Source: DASRHT01 sp035650355 (GTDB taxonomy: Bacteria > Chloroflexota > Ktedonobacteria > Ktedonobacterales > Ktedonobacteraceae). From it: a stretch of 64,000 nt of DNA. This document shows positions 41,871 through 50,171 of this stretch, piece after piece. The translations under genes were made by a program, and so were the position numbers. The notes under the pieces are model-generated. The model saw nothing but the letters and a program-made list of their open reading frames with translations. It ran no database searches and had not been told where the DNA came from. How positions within the stretch are numbered: position 1 is the first letter of the stretch; every line of letters begins with the position of its first letter. The stretch is from assembly GCA_035650355.1 (NCBI GenBank), contig DASRHT010000057.1:124001-188000 (forward strand), written 5' to 3'.

Positions 41871-42527
41871 CTAGCGTTTGAATTGCTGCCGTCGCACCAT
41901 CAACGCTGTAAAGACTGCGAGGAAGCCTGCAACACATAAGGGCAGGCCCGTTTGCGAACTGCGGGTAGCCATCCAGATCAATACGCCCGCGATCTCCAGG
42001 ACGAGTCCGCCAACGAAAAGGAGCAGGATCGCCAGCGGGGAGCTCTCGAAGGGCCGCTGAATATCCTGGCGACCATAGACGGGAGCGGTTTGAGACGATT
42101 GGTCGGCAGGACCTGTTTCAAAGGTTGCCTGTGCCGATGGCGCGTAGAGGTCAATGGCCTCGCGCAGCCCTGAGTAGAGCAGTTCGATTTTTTTGCGGGG
42201 AGCGCGAATGTAGACCTTGCGCTCTCCTTCGCTAATCATCAATTCGCGGAAGAGCGGCTCGAACGATTTCTGGCGCAGTGAGACGTTGGTGATCTGTGAT
42301 AGGGTGAGCGCTTCCAGGAAGAGGCGCTCGCGGGGAAAGCTTACAAAGTAGTAGCCAAGCAGCCGCTGGTCAGTGAGCACGATCTCGCAGGGCGTGCTAT
42401 GCTGTTGCTGCCCGCCATCCCAGATGCCGGGGAATGTCATAATCGGCTGCTCGTCCGGCAGCAGGTGGTTGCGCAATCCCTTGAGGTTCGCTATGATCTT
42501 TTCGGCTGTACTGGTGTTCCCGGCCAA
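41871..42527 (-). CDS. Membrane protein with N-terminal bacterial PH-like domain
   Basis: I recognise only a likely bacterial PH-like (YokE/bPH-type) domain in residues about 15-140: LLPDEQPIMTFPGIW, EIVLTDQRLLGYYF and LTLSQITNVSLRQKSFEPL. Two C-terminal membrane helices follow (SPLAILLLFVGGLVLEIAGVLIWMA; TGLPLCVAGFLAVFTALMV) with a basic tail. The start appears to be a TTG ten bases after AAAGGG. The gene converges on the glycosidase with no gap, so the stop codons are adjacent. Function unknown. Confidence 0.7.
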   Translation of the reverse strand: MAGNTSTAEKIIANLKGLRNHLLPDEQPIMTFPGIWDGGQQQHSTPCEIVLTDQRLLGYYFVSFPRERLFLEALTLSQITNVSLRQKSFEPLFRELMISEGERKVYIRAPRKKIELLYSGLREAIDLYAPSAQATFETGPADQSSQTAPVYGRQDIQRPFESSPLAILLLFVGGLVLEIAGVLIWMATRSSQTGLPLCVAGFLAVFTALMVRRQQFKR

Positions 42528-42593
42528 TTTTTATATGCCCTTTCTTCGTGTATAGAAAAATTATAGCACACCGTAATGAGGAGAAAACATCTG

Positions 42594-43124
42594 ATGGAAA
42601 TTATCAGGCCCGCTCGTGTAGAAGATGCGCTCGGAATTGCTCATGTACATATTGATAGCTGGCGAACAACGTATAAAGGGATGGTGCCGGACGACTACCT
42701 GGCAAATCTGTCATATGAACGCAATGCGCAAAACAGGACGAGGATCTTAGGTGATCCTGAAACAAAAACGAGAATGTATGTGGCGCAAGACGATACAGGT
42801 CGCATCGTCGGTTTTGTCAATGGCGGGCCAGAGCGCGAGAACGATCCTATTTATAAAAGCGAACTTTACGCGATCTATTTGTTCAAAGAGTGTCAAGGGC
42901 GAGGTCTGGGGCGGCGGCTCACGCAGGCGCTGGTTGAGGGCCTCTTGAGTGATGGCATGTATGCTATGTTGGTCTGGGTGCTGGCGGACAACCCTTCACG
43001 CCGCTTTTATGAAGCACTCGGTGGGCAAGAGCTAAGAACGAAACCAATTGAGATCGGCGGGGCGACGCTGGAAGAAGTGGCATACGGGTGGCAAGATATT
43101 CGTGGGCTGACAAATATCGGGTAA
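42594..43124 (+). CDS. GNAT-family N-acetyltransferase
   Basis: A 176-residue acetyl-CoA-dependent acetyltransferase. It begins MEIIRPARVEDALGIAHVHIDSW, has the acceptor-side YKGMVPDDYLANLS and the acetyl-CoA loop YAIYLFKECQGRGLGRRLTQALVE (V/I-x-x-x-QGxGxG/A motif near residue 103-112), and LVWVLADNPSRRFYEALGG. The substrate cannot be told. The start at 42594 has GAGGAG ten bases upstream; an ATG six codons earlier overlaps that site. Confidence 0.88.
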   Translation: MEIIRPARVEDALGIAHVHIDSWRTTYKGMVPDDYLANLSYERNAQNRTRILGDPETKTRMYVAQDDTGRIVGFVNGGPERENDPIYKSELYAIYLFKECQGRGLGRRLTQALVEGLLSDGMYAMLVWVLADNPSRRFYEALGGQELRTKPIEIGGATLEEVAYGWQDIRGLTNIG

Positions 43125-43445
43125 AGCTTTTTCCTAAGACCCTGATTTATTGCGTTTCCAACCTGATTTCTGCGCCCATTGAGAATCAGGTGATACGTAG
43201 CGTTATGGTAAGGTACGTGAGGGATCTTCCGTAGGGGTTGATGTAAGACAGAAGAGGAGAGAGGGGATATCATAGTGGACGCTTAGGGTCTTTTCCGTAA
43301 TAGCAAGTAGGATCATGGTTAATTTTGTAGAAGGCTCTGTTTGTCACTTGAGAGGGGGCATTCTACAATATCCTCTGGATAAACGTCTTGAACATAACAT
43401 CGAGTGTCGTCGTATGACTCTGAGATAGTCAACGAGGAAATTGCT
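43125..43445. other. Upstream region of cydA
   Basis: About 320 bases. The promoter and inverted repeat are at 43325-43369. The first 200 bases (43125-43324) contain no reading frame I can support and no strong hairpin. The cydA ribosome site GAGGA is at 43434-43438. Confidence 0.5.
43325..43369 (+). promoter_or_regulatory. Promoter of cydAB with inverted repeat operator
   Basis: TTGTCA (43341-43346), a 17-base spacer and TACAAT (43364-43369) form a good promoter about 75 bases before the cydA start. The exact inverted repeat TTGTAGAA (43325-43332) and TTCTACAA (43361-43368) flanks it, the right arm overlapping the -10. The arms resemble Rex half-sites (TTGTGAA/TTCACAA) but are 28 bases apart, so the regulator is open. 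Confidence 0.6.
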
Positions 43446-44792
43446 ATGACAGATCTGCTTGCTGCCCGCGCTCAAATGGGCACATCGCTGGCTTTTCATA
43501 TCATCTTCTCGGCCCTGGGGGTCGGGTTGCCGTTATTGCTTTGTATCGCGGAAGGACTTGCCCTAAAAACCAAGAATCCCACATGGATGCTGCTTACGCG
43601 CCGTTGGACCAAAGCGGCGGCGATCCTCTTCGCCATTGGCGCGGTATCCGGGACGATCCTCTCGTTTGAACTGGGGCTGCTCTGGCCGACGTATACAAAG
43701 TTTGCCGGGGCCGTCGTCGGCCTGCCCTTTATGCTGGAGGGCTTTGCCTTCTTTACCGAAGCGATTTTCCTGGGGCTGTACCTGTACGGGTGGGATCGGC
43801 TCTCTCCCAGGGCGCACTGGTTCTGTTCTTTTCCCATCTGGATCAGCGGCCTGGCCTCGGCCTGGTTTATCGTCAGCGCCAACTCCTGGATGAACACGCC
43901 CGCTGGCTTCGTCATCAAAAATGGACAGGTCACCGGGATCAATCCCTGGCAGGCCGTGTTCAACCCCAGCACGCCGTATGAGACTGTGCATATGATGCTC
44001 GCCTGTTATGTCGCCACCGGCTTTGCGGTCGCAGCCGTCTATGCCTGGTCGATGCTGCGCGGCAGACGAGACGAGTATCGTCGTAAGGGGCTGCAACTGG
44101 CAATGGCGATGGCCCTGGTCGCCACACCGTTACAGATCATCAGTGGCGACTTTAACGCGCGCTTCCTGGCTCATTACCAGCCTGCCAAGTTCGCCGCGAT
44201 GGAAGGCGTATTCCATACGCAGCAGGGAGCGCCTATCAGCATCGGCGGCCTGGCTGATCCCGACACCGGTAAGGTCTACTATGCCCTGGAGATTCCGAAA
44301 GGGTTGAGCTTTCTGGCCTATGACAACCCCAATGCGACGGTCAAGGGGCTGGATCAATTCCCGCGTACTGACTGGCCTGCCGTTGAGTTCGTTCATTTCT
44401 CGTTCGATGGTATGGTTGCCAGCGGCTTTTTCGCTCTGCTCGTCGCCATCGTATTCTGGGCGTATTACTGGCTCAAGAAGCGGACCATTCCAGAGGGGCG
44501 GACCATCCTTGCCGGCGTCTTATTGGCGGGGCCGCTGGCCTTCCTCGCCATTGAATTTGGCTGGATGGTAACCGAGCTTGGACGCCAGCCCTGGACCATT
44601 TATGGATACCTGCGCACCAAAGACGCTGTGACCACCGCGCCTCTGCTGAACGTCAGTTTCCTGGTCTTCACGCTGGTCTACATTTTGCTAGCGTGGGCGC
44701 TGATCGCTTTACTGTTACGGGTGGCCCGTTCGCCCATACCCGCCGTGCAGACGGTGGAGCAGGCTCGTGCGCCGGAAGAGGTAGGTGTATAG
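43446..44792 (+). CDS. cydA: Cytochrome bd-type quinol oxidase, subunit I
   Basis: Membrane quinol:O2 oxidoreductase subunit carrying hemes b558, b595 and d. The 448 residues are of the short Q-loop type. Seen: RAQMGTSLAFHIIFSALGVG (H18 is the b595/d-side heme ligand), TVHMMLACYVATGF (b558 histidine near 181) and WMVTELGRQPWTIYG, the conserved GRQPW quinol-site motif with the Met ligand nearby. About nine membrane helices. The ATG at 43446 has GAGGA seven bases upstream. cydB begins directly after its stop. Confidence 0.96.
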   Translation: MTDLLAARAQMGTSLAFHIIFSALGVGLPLLLCIAEGLALKTKNPTWMLLTRRWTKAAAILFAIGAVSGTILSFELGLLWPTYTKFAGAVVGLPFMLEGFAFFTEAIFLGLYLYGWDRLSPRAHWFCSFPIWISGLASAWFIVSANSWMNTPAGFVIKNGQVTGINPWQAVFNPSTPYETVHMMLACYVATGFAVAAVYAWSMLRGRRDEYRRKGLQLAMAMALVATPLQIISGDFNARFLAHYQPAKFAAMEGVFHTQQGAPISIGGLADPDTGKVYYALEIPKGLSFLAYDNPNATVKGLDQFPRTDWPAVEFVHFSFDGMVASGFFALLVAIVFWAYYWLKKRTIPEGRTILAGVLLAGPLAFLAIEFGWMVTELGRQPWTIYGYLRTKDAVTTAPLLNVSFLVFTLVYILLAWALIALLLRVARSPIPAVQTVEQARAPEEVGV

Positions 44793-45866
44793 ATGAATCA
44801 GCTTGCATTGATTGCCCTGATTATCCTGTGGTGGGGCTTGATCGCTTATGCCGTGCTGGGCGGAGCCGACTTTGGAGCGGGCATCTGGGATCTGTTCGCC
44901 GTTGGTCGGCAGGCCGAGCACCAGCATAACCTCATCAATCATGCGTTGGGTCCGGTATGGGAGGCGAATCACGTCTGGCTGATCTTCTTGATCGTCGGGC
45001 TGTTTAACGTCTTCCCCCCGGCCTTTGCGGCGCTCGTGGTAGCGTTATTCTTCCCGTTTTCCCTTGTACTGATCGGAATCGTATTGCGTGGCGCGGCCTT
45101 CATTTTCCGCTACTATGCTCCCGCGTCGATGAGGCAGTTCGCGAACTGGTGGGGGCGGATCTTCAGCGTCACCAGCCTGCTCACGCCCTTTTTCCTGGGC
45201 GTCTCGGCGGCGGCGGTTGCCAGTGGGCAGCTTCTTGCCCCCGATGGCAGCGCGCAGGCGTGGAGGTTAAGGGCGTTGCTGAGCCCATTTGCCATTATCA
45301 TTGGCTTGATCGCGATTGCCCTCTGCGCCACGCTGGCTGCCGTTTATCTCACGGTCGAGGCAAAGGAGCAGGGAGATGATGACCTGGCAGAGTGGTATCG
45401 CTGGGGCGCGCTGATTGCCGGTGCGGTCACAGCTTTACTGAATGCGGTGGCGCTCTGGCTTTCGATCAGTGAAGCTCCTTTGCTCTGGCAAGGCATGCTG
45501 ATGCGAGCTGTTCCGGTAGTGGTGGCGACGATGCTGATTGGTCTGGCGACAGCCGCCGCTCTGTTCTACAGGCGCTATCAGATGGCACGCATCTTGATTA
45601 TCGCTGAGGCGGCATTTTTGCTGGGATCGTGGGGACTATCGCAATATCCCTATATCATCCCTCCGCATTTTACCATCGCCAACTCCGCTAACGAGCCCGG
45701 CGTCATTCTCGCGCTGATCATATCGATTGCCTGTGGCCTGGTAATCCTGCTGCCCTCGCTCTATTACCTGTTCTCCGTCTTCAAACTGCCCTATCCCGTG
45801 CCCGGCCTGAAAAGAGAAGTGGCACAGAAGGCAGAGAACAGGCAAAGAGAACATGTAGCCAGGTAG
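44793..45866 (+). CDS. cydB: Cytochrome bd-type quinol oxidase, subunit II
   Basis: Second membrane subunit of the bd oxidase, 357 residues, about eight helices. It begins MNQLALIALIILWWGLIAYA and has GADFGAGIWDLFAVG and GPVWEANHVWLIFLIVGLFNVFPPAFA, the conserved CydB segments. It starts immediately after cydA, so translation is coupled. No cydCD assembly transporter follows. Its TAG stop (45864-45866) is the TAG of a GTAGGGGC repeat copy. Confidence 0.96.
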   Translation: MNQLALIALIILWWGLIAYAVLGGADFGAGIWDLFAVGRQAEHQHNLINHALGPVWEANHVWLIFLIVGLFNVFPPAFAALVVALFFPFSLVLIGIVLRGAAFIFRYYAPASMRQFANWWGRIFSVTSLLTPFFLGVSAAAVASGQLLAPDGSAQAWRLRALLSPFAIIIGLIAIALCATLAAVYLTVEAKEQGDDDLAEWYRWGALIAGAVTALLNAVALWLSISEAPLLWQGMLMRAVPVVVATMLIGLATAAALFYRRYQMARILIIAEAAFLLGSWGLSQYPYIIPPHFTIANSANEPGVILALIISIACGLVILLPSLYYLFSVFKLPYPVPGLKREVAQKAENRQREHVAR

Positions 45867-45934
45867 GGGCAGGGCTGGCCCCTGCCCTGTTCTAGATAGA
45901 GAGATCTTGTAGGGGCAGGGCTGGCCCCTGCCCT
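45863..45934 (+). repeat. Two GTAGGGGC-type repeats at the cydB end
   Basis: Identical copies at 45863-45888 and 45909-45934, GTAGGGGCAGGGCTGGCCCC then TGCCCT, 46 bases apart. Internal complementarity (GGGCAGGG/CCCTGCCC-like) gives a strong GC-rich hairpin. The first copy contains the cydB stop codon; the second ends 20 bases before the DUF202 gene. Confidence 0.88.
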
Positions 45935-45953
45935 GATCTACCAGGATAGTAAA

Positions 45954-46382
45954 ATGATGCAAAAAGATGAGGATATTGACGGTACCGCGAAAGAGCCTGT
46001 TGATGGGAAACATAGCCAGGCCAGCAAAAAGGTTGCCGACCATTTAGCCAATGAGCGCACTTTTCTGGCGTGGATACGCACGGGTCTGGCAACCATTACC
46101 TTCGGCTTTGTCATAGCGCGTTTCGGACTATTGCTGCGTGAGCTCACCCTCAAAAATGCTACCTCTTCTGGCGTTCTTTTTCACTATTCCGCGCTCATCG
46201 GCGTTGCGCTGACGGTGCTGGGGGTGATTATGATGATTTTCGCGCTGCTCAATTTCTTCAATATTCGCCGCTCTATTGATAACGAAAACTTCCATCCATC
46301 TATGGCCTTCACGATTATCCTGACCGTTTTAGCGAGCCTGATCGGCCTTGTACTGGCTGCGTACTTATGGTTTACCGCATAG
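45954..46382 (+). CDS. DUF202 (YidH-like) membrane protein
   Basis: A 142-residue protein with three membrane helices and the family hallmark HLANERTFLAWIRTGLATI before the first helix (residues about 29-47). The second and third helices are around ALIGVALTVLGVIMMIFAL and AFTIILTVLASLIGLVLAAY. Function of DUF202 proteins is poorly known; a similar domain occurs in eukaryotic VTC polyphosphate polymerases. It follows cydB after two repeats, possibly in the same transcript. Confidence 0.88.
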   Translation: MMQKDEDIDGTAKEPVDGKHSQASKKVADHLANERTFLAWIRTGLATITFGFVIARFGLLLRELTLKNATSSGVLFHYSALIGVALTVLGVIMMIFALLNFFNIRRSIDNENFHPSMAFTIILTVLASLIGLVLAAYLWFTA

Positions 46383-46395
46383 CTGAAGGCCGGAT

Positions 46396-46454
46396 TTGAC
46401 ATTGCCCACAATATGATTTATACTTTCTATAAACCCATACCAGGGGGGTAGGGT
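46396..46454 (+). promoter_or_regulatory. Copper-ATPase promoter with CsoR-like operator
   Basis: A consensus promoter: TTGACA (46396-46401), exactly 17 bases, TATACT (46419-46424). Just downstream, over the expected start of transcription, is the imperfect dyad ACCCATACCAGGGGGGTAGG-GT (46433-46454), resembling CsoR operators (TACC-G-run-GGTA). A copper-sensing repressor binding here would block transcription until copper is present. No csoR gene is in the window. Confidence 0.65.
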
Positions 46455-46478
46455 TATTTGAAAGACGGATATGCCATT

Positions 46479-48860
46479 ATGACAATACATATTGACCGTT
46501 CCGCAACGGAACCGATAGAGAATCAGCCTGGCGAGGCGGTAGAGAGCCGCGTGCTGCTCGATCTGGAAGGGATGTCGTGCGCGTCGTGCGCTATGCGGAT
46601 TGAGCGCGGTCTGAAGAAAGTGCCGGGTGTCAAGGATGCCAGCGTTAATCTTGCCACCGAACGGGCAATCGTGACCTATGATGCGCAACAGACCGATGTG
46701 GAACAGATGGTGAAAAAAGTGGAGGCGGTCGGCTATAAAGCTTCGCCTGTGGCCTCGCCGGCAATACCAGGGTCGCGAGATGAGCAGGAGGAACAGGTTG
46801 AGCATGTGGACGGCGCTGCGATTGCCGCTACTGCACAGGCGCAGGTGGAGCAGCAGAGTAAGCGCAGGCAGGAGGAGATTGTTCATAAGCGCAACCTCTT
46901 GATCCTGGGCATCGCGCTCACCATACCTATTGCCGTGCTCAATATGTTGTTCATGAACCGCTTCCCTGGCGAAAACTATCTCCTGCTCATCCTGACAATG
47001 CCCGTGTGGGCGCTGGTGGGCTGGGAGTTTCATCGGGGCGCGCTCAAGTCACTGCGTCATGGTAACGCCAATATGGATACACTGGTTTCGCTAGGCTCAA
47101 CGGCAGCCTACTTGATGAGCGTCGTCGCCACCTTCTTCCCGCGTGTTGTCGGCGCAATGACCTTTTACGACACCGCCGCGCTAATCATCACCTTGATTTT
47201 CCTGGGCAAGTACCTGGAGGTGCGCGCGAAAGGTCAGACCAACGAGTCCATCAAAAAGCTGGCGGGCTTGCAGCCGCATACAGCCCACGTTATACGCAAT
47301 GGCAAAGAGATTGAATTGCCCGTTGAGCAGGTGCGGGCCGGGGATGAACTGATGGTGCGACCGGGAGAAAAGATCGCGGTGGATGGCATCGTCCTCGCTG
47401 GCACGTCGGCAGTTGACGAATCGATGATCACAGGCGAAAGCATACCGGTCGAGAAGGTCGAGCACGATCCCTTGATTGGCGCAACGATCAATCAGCGCGG
47501 CCTGCTGCGTATGCGCGCTACTAAAGTGGGCGCAGATACCGTTCTTGCCAGTATTATCCGGCTGGTTGAGCAGGCGCAGGGCACAAAAGCGCCGATCCAG
47601 CGTCTCGCTGACACCATATCGAGCATTTTCGTGCCGGTTGTGCTGGCGATCTCCTTGCTTACCTTCATCGGGTGGCTGATTGCCGGGAATCTGGCGCTGG
47701 GGAGCAGCATGGGAGATATGAGCGCTGCCAGTCCCTGGATTACGGCCATCGTCGCCGCCATCTCGGTGCTGGTCGTCGCCTGTCCCTGCGCGCTGGGGCT
47801 GGCAACGCCGACTGCGATCATCGTTGGCACCGGCAAGGGCGCGGAACAGGGCATATTGATCAAAGGTGGCGAGAGCCTTGAGCGCATCCAGGCCATTCGG
47901 GCCGTATTGCTCGACAAGACCGGAACGATTACCAGGGGCAAGCCCGAACTTACGGATATCATCACCGTCTCCGGCTGGCAGACTGATGAAGTCCTGCGCC
48001 TGGTAGCCGAGGCTGAACAAGGTTCCGAGCATCCGCTTGCCGCCGCGATTGTGGAGGGGGCGAAAATACGTGAAATACCGTTGACTGCAATGCCAGAGCA
48101 CTTCACCGCGCTGTCCGGGCAAGGCCTGGAGGCGACGGTTGAGGGGCATGCGCTGCTGATCGGCACGCGTCACCTGCTTGGCGAGAGGACTGTTGCATAC
48201 GCTGAGCTGAGCGAGCAACTGGAGGCGTTGGAGCAGCAGAGCAAAACCGCTATGCTGATCGCAATTGATGGCGAAGTTGCCGGTATAGTCGCCGTTGCTG
48301 ATACGATTAAGGTCGGTTCGGTGGATGCGGTCAGGCAGCTCCATCAGCAGGGGCTAGATGTGTGGATGATTACCGGCGATAATCGACGAACGGCAGATGC
48401 TATTGCCTCGCAGGTTGGTATTCCCGATGAACATGTATTGGCGGAAGTGCTGCCGCAGGATAAAGCCAACCAGGTGAAGCAGCTTCAGGAGCGTGGCTTG
48501 CTGGTGGCCTTCGCGGGCGACGGCATCAATGATGCGCCCGCGCTAGTACAGGCGGATGCCGGGATAGCAATGGGGACCGGGACAGATATAGCGATGGAGG
48601 CGGCGGATATCACCCTTGTTAAGGGCAATCTGCGCAGTGTAGCCACCGCTTTGGCGCTTTCCCGTGCGACCATGCGTACCATCAGGCAGAATCTGTTCTG
48701 GGCCTTCGCCTATAACGTCGTGCTGATCCCACTGGCGATCCTCTCGCCCTTGATCCCCTTCCTGCGGGAGCAAGCACCCATCTTCGCGGCAGCCGCAATG
48801 GCGCTCTCCTCAGTCACGGTCGTCAGCAACTCGCTGCGGCTGAGGCGTTTTGGAAAGTAG
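46479..48860 (+). CDS. copA: Copper-translocating P1B-type ATPase
   Basis: Exports Cu(I) across the plasma membrane. 793 residues from the ATG at 46479; an in-frame TTG at 46458 is an alternative start. One N-terminal heavy-metal domain (GMSCASCAMRI, residues 31-41), a Gln/Glu-rich linker, eight membrane helices, the CPC ion-binding motif (C435-P-C437), the phosphorylation site DKTGTITRG (D479), GSEHPLA (nucleotide site) and GDGINDAPALVQADAGIAMG. The CPC plus the C-terminal helix residues fit copper or silver. A copper-type promoter and operator precede it. A hairpin follows the stop. Confidence 0.96.
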   Translation: MTIHIDRSATEPIENQPGEAVESRVLLDLEGMSCASCAMRIERGLKKVPGVKDASVNLATERAIVTYDAQQTDVEQMVKKVEAVGYKASPVASPAIPGSRDEQEEQVEHVDGAAIAATAQAQVEQQSKRRQEEIVHKRNLLILGIALTIPIAVLNMLFMNRFPGENYLLLILTMPVWALVGWEFHRGALKSLRHGNANMDTLVSLGSTAAYLMSVVATFFPRVVGAMTFYDTAALIITLIFLGKYLEVRAKGQTNESIKKLAGLQPHTAHVIRNGKEIELPVEQVRAGDELMVRPGEKIAVDGIVLAGTSAVDESMITGESIPVEKVEHDPLIGATINQRGLLRMRATKVGADTVLASIIRLVEQAQGTKAPIQRLADTISSIFVPVVLAISLLTFIGWLIAGNLALGSSMGDMSAASPWITAIVAAISVLVVACPCALGLATPTAIIVGTGKGAEQGILIKGGESLERIQAIRAVLLDKTGTITRGKPELTDIITVSGWQTDEVLRLVAEAEQGSEHPLAAAIVEGAKIREIPLTAMPEHFTALSGQGLEATVEGHALLIGTRHLLGERTVAYAELSEQLEALEQQSKTAMLIAIDGEVAGIVAVADTIKVGSVDAVRQLHQQGLDVWMITGDNRRTADAIASQVGIPDEHVLAEVLPQDKANQVKQLQERGLLVAFAGDGINDAPALVQADAGIAMGTGTDIAMEAADITLVKGNLRSVATALALSRATMRTIRQNLFWAFAYNVVLIPLAILSPLIPFLREQAPIFAAAAMALSSVTVVSNSLRLRRFGK

Positions 48861-48869
48861 AGAGTTCTC

Positions 48870-48907
48870 ATAATCAGGCATATAGGCTATCCCATATGCC
48901 TGATTAT
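48870..48907. terminator. Hairpin between copA and the convergent small gene
   Basis: Perfect 14-bp arms (48870-48883 and 48894-48907; core TAATCAGGCATAT) with a 10-base loop lie 10 bases after the copA stop and 36 bases before the stop of the opposing gene. It is likely a bidirectional terminator, although the T-runs are short. Confidence 0.6.
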
Positions 48908-48942
48908 TAAGAAAGCGTTAGCGGTACCCCCTCATATGCTGG

Positions 48943-49197
48943 TTAGTAGTTGGGCATGCGAGATGCGCGCGATGGATTGATCACCTTGTGGAAAATGCCA
49001 AAGAGCATAAAAGTAGGAGGCCATTGTCCAACAAAAATGCTCCAGTCGCGCTTACCCATCAGAAACAGCGTTGCAGAGACGACGATAGAAATCAAAGCAG
49101 CCCAGTACCAGGCCTCCTGGGGTACCTGATCCGTAACGCTGAAGTACTGCTTTTGAGCGTCGGCAGCAGCTTCAGGACCGGTTTTTACGCTTGCCAT
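48943..49197 (-). CDS. Small unrecognised membrane protein
   Basis: An 84-residue protein with two likely membrane helices (AWYWAALISIVVSATLFLMG near 29-48 and VGQWPPTFMLFGIFHKVI near 56-73) and a short cytosolic tail rich in Arg and Ser. AAGGGGA lies eight bases before the ATG, and composition matches neighbours, so I think it is real. No family recognised. It converges on copA and is isolated from the next minus-strand gene by about 175 bases with nothing visible. Confidence 0.65.
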   Translation of the reverse strand: MASVKTGPEAAADAQKQYFSVTDQVPQEAWYWAALISIVVSATLFLMGKRDWSIFVGQWPPTFMLFGIFHKVINPSRASRMPNY

Positions 49198-49372
49198 TAG
49201 TATGTTCCCCTTTCTGTTTTCTGCTTCTTGTTGCTTTTACGAATAGCTATGTATATCAAAGATGCGCAATAGCAATCATGTGGGTATCGGAACATACTGG
49301 CTGTTGTTTATAGACGCGACACCTGTGAGCTGTTTTGCGATTTTACTACCTACAACCAGTTCATACACCCGC

Positions 49373-49795
49373 TCATGCATCTTCTTTCACGCGTTTGAGC
49401 AAGAAAACGGGCAGCTCACGGGCCGTCTTCTGCTGGAACTCGCTGTAAGGTGGAAAGACCTGGGCTGCCTTTGCGAAAGCCTTCGCCCGCTCCTCGCCGC
49501 TTAGCAGCGTGGCCCGGGCGGGGAACTTCTCGGTTCCCACCTCGACTGTGATATCAGGATGAGCCATGAGATTGTGATACCATTGAGGATGCTTTGGCGC
49601 GCCTCCCTTAGAGGCCACCGCCAGGTACGAATCGTCATAAGGGACCGCCATCAGGGGATAAACCCGCTCCTGCCCTGTCTTTGCCCCCTTCGTTGTAATG
49701 AGGATCAGTGGCGCTCCGCCTGCGACCTTCCCCCCATTGGCGCGAAACTCCTCGACCACTTTCACGTTGTTCTCAATAAACTCAGCATCTTTCAT
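49373..49795 (-). CDS. Deazaflavin (F420)-dependent nitroreductase-family protein (Ddn-like)
   Basis: A 140-residue split-barrel protein. FRANGGKVAGGAPLILITTKGAKTG, VYPLMAVPYDDSYLAVASKGG and PQWYHNLMAHPDITVEVG are the signature segments of the mycobacterial Ddn/DUF385 group, which bind F420 (or act as related flavin/quinone reductases). The start at 49795 has GGAG nine bases upstream; the frame is open to 49912 without a ribosome site. This points to F420 use in the organism, but no F420 biosynthesis gene lies in the window. Confidence 0.85.
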   Translation of the reverse strand: MKDAEFIENNVKVVEEFRANGGKVAGGAPLILITTKGAKTGQERVYPLMAVPYDDSYLAVASKGGAPKHPQWYHNLMAHPDITVEVGTEKFPARATLLSGEERAKAFAKAAQVFPPYSEFQQKTARELPVFLLKRVKEDA

Positions 49796-49874
49796 GCGCT
49801 TTATCTCCTCTCTTTCCTTCTTCTTTCTGTTCGCCTGAAATATGGCTATCTCATTGCGTATCCTGATAAGTAGC

Positions 49875-49897
49875 ACTACTTGCAAAATACAAGTAGT
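49875..49897. promoter_or_regulatory. Possible operator upstream of the Ddn-like gene
   Basis: ACTACTTG (49875-49882) and CAAGTAGT (49890-49897) form an exact inverted repeat with spacer CAAAATA, about 80 bases before the start codon. Size and spacing suit a dimeric winged-helix repressor. No promoter hexamers were clear around it. Confidence 0.45.
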
Positions 49898-50086
49898 AAG
49901 AGGATACCCCAATTCTCAAAAAACATCTCGAAATTTGCTCTTCTCCGAAACGTTTATGTATCTGTGGGTCAATTCGGCAAACCTTTCTGGCAAAGTACGC
50001 TCCACGAGCATCTTCAAAGCGACCCATTTCCAGGACAGAGATGGATGAAGCGAGATGGAGAGTGCTTCAACTTAGCTCTCTGGCAC

Positions 50087-50148
50087 TTGACAAACGCGTA
50101 TTTTCATGATAGAGTACTCTGTGATATAGAGTACTCTATCATGAAAAT
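50087..50148 (+). promoter_or_regulatory. Promoter with embedded long palindromic operator
   Basis: TTGACA (50087-50092), 17 bases, TAGAGT (50110-50115) make a promoter whose -10 lies inside a perfect palindrome with 21-bp arms (50100-50120 and 50128-50148) and a 7-base centre GTGATAT. Each arm contains the self-complementary 10-mer AGAGTACTCT, so two stacked dimer sites are likely. The HTH protein encoded at 50744-51088 in the same operon is the natural candidate repressor. Confidence 0.75.
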
Positions 50149-50171
50149 GGAAAAAGAAGGAGTCAAACGAG

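Larger units (their letters stand above)
49796..50171. other. Divergent regulatory region (Ddn-like / membrane protein operon)
   Basis: 376 bases between divergent genes, holding the inverted repeat at 49875-49897, the promoter and 21-bp-arm palindrome at 50087-50148 and no credible gene. The short plus-strand reading frames inside it have no ribosome site or recognisable content. Confidence 0.6.
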
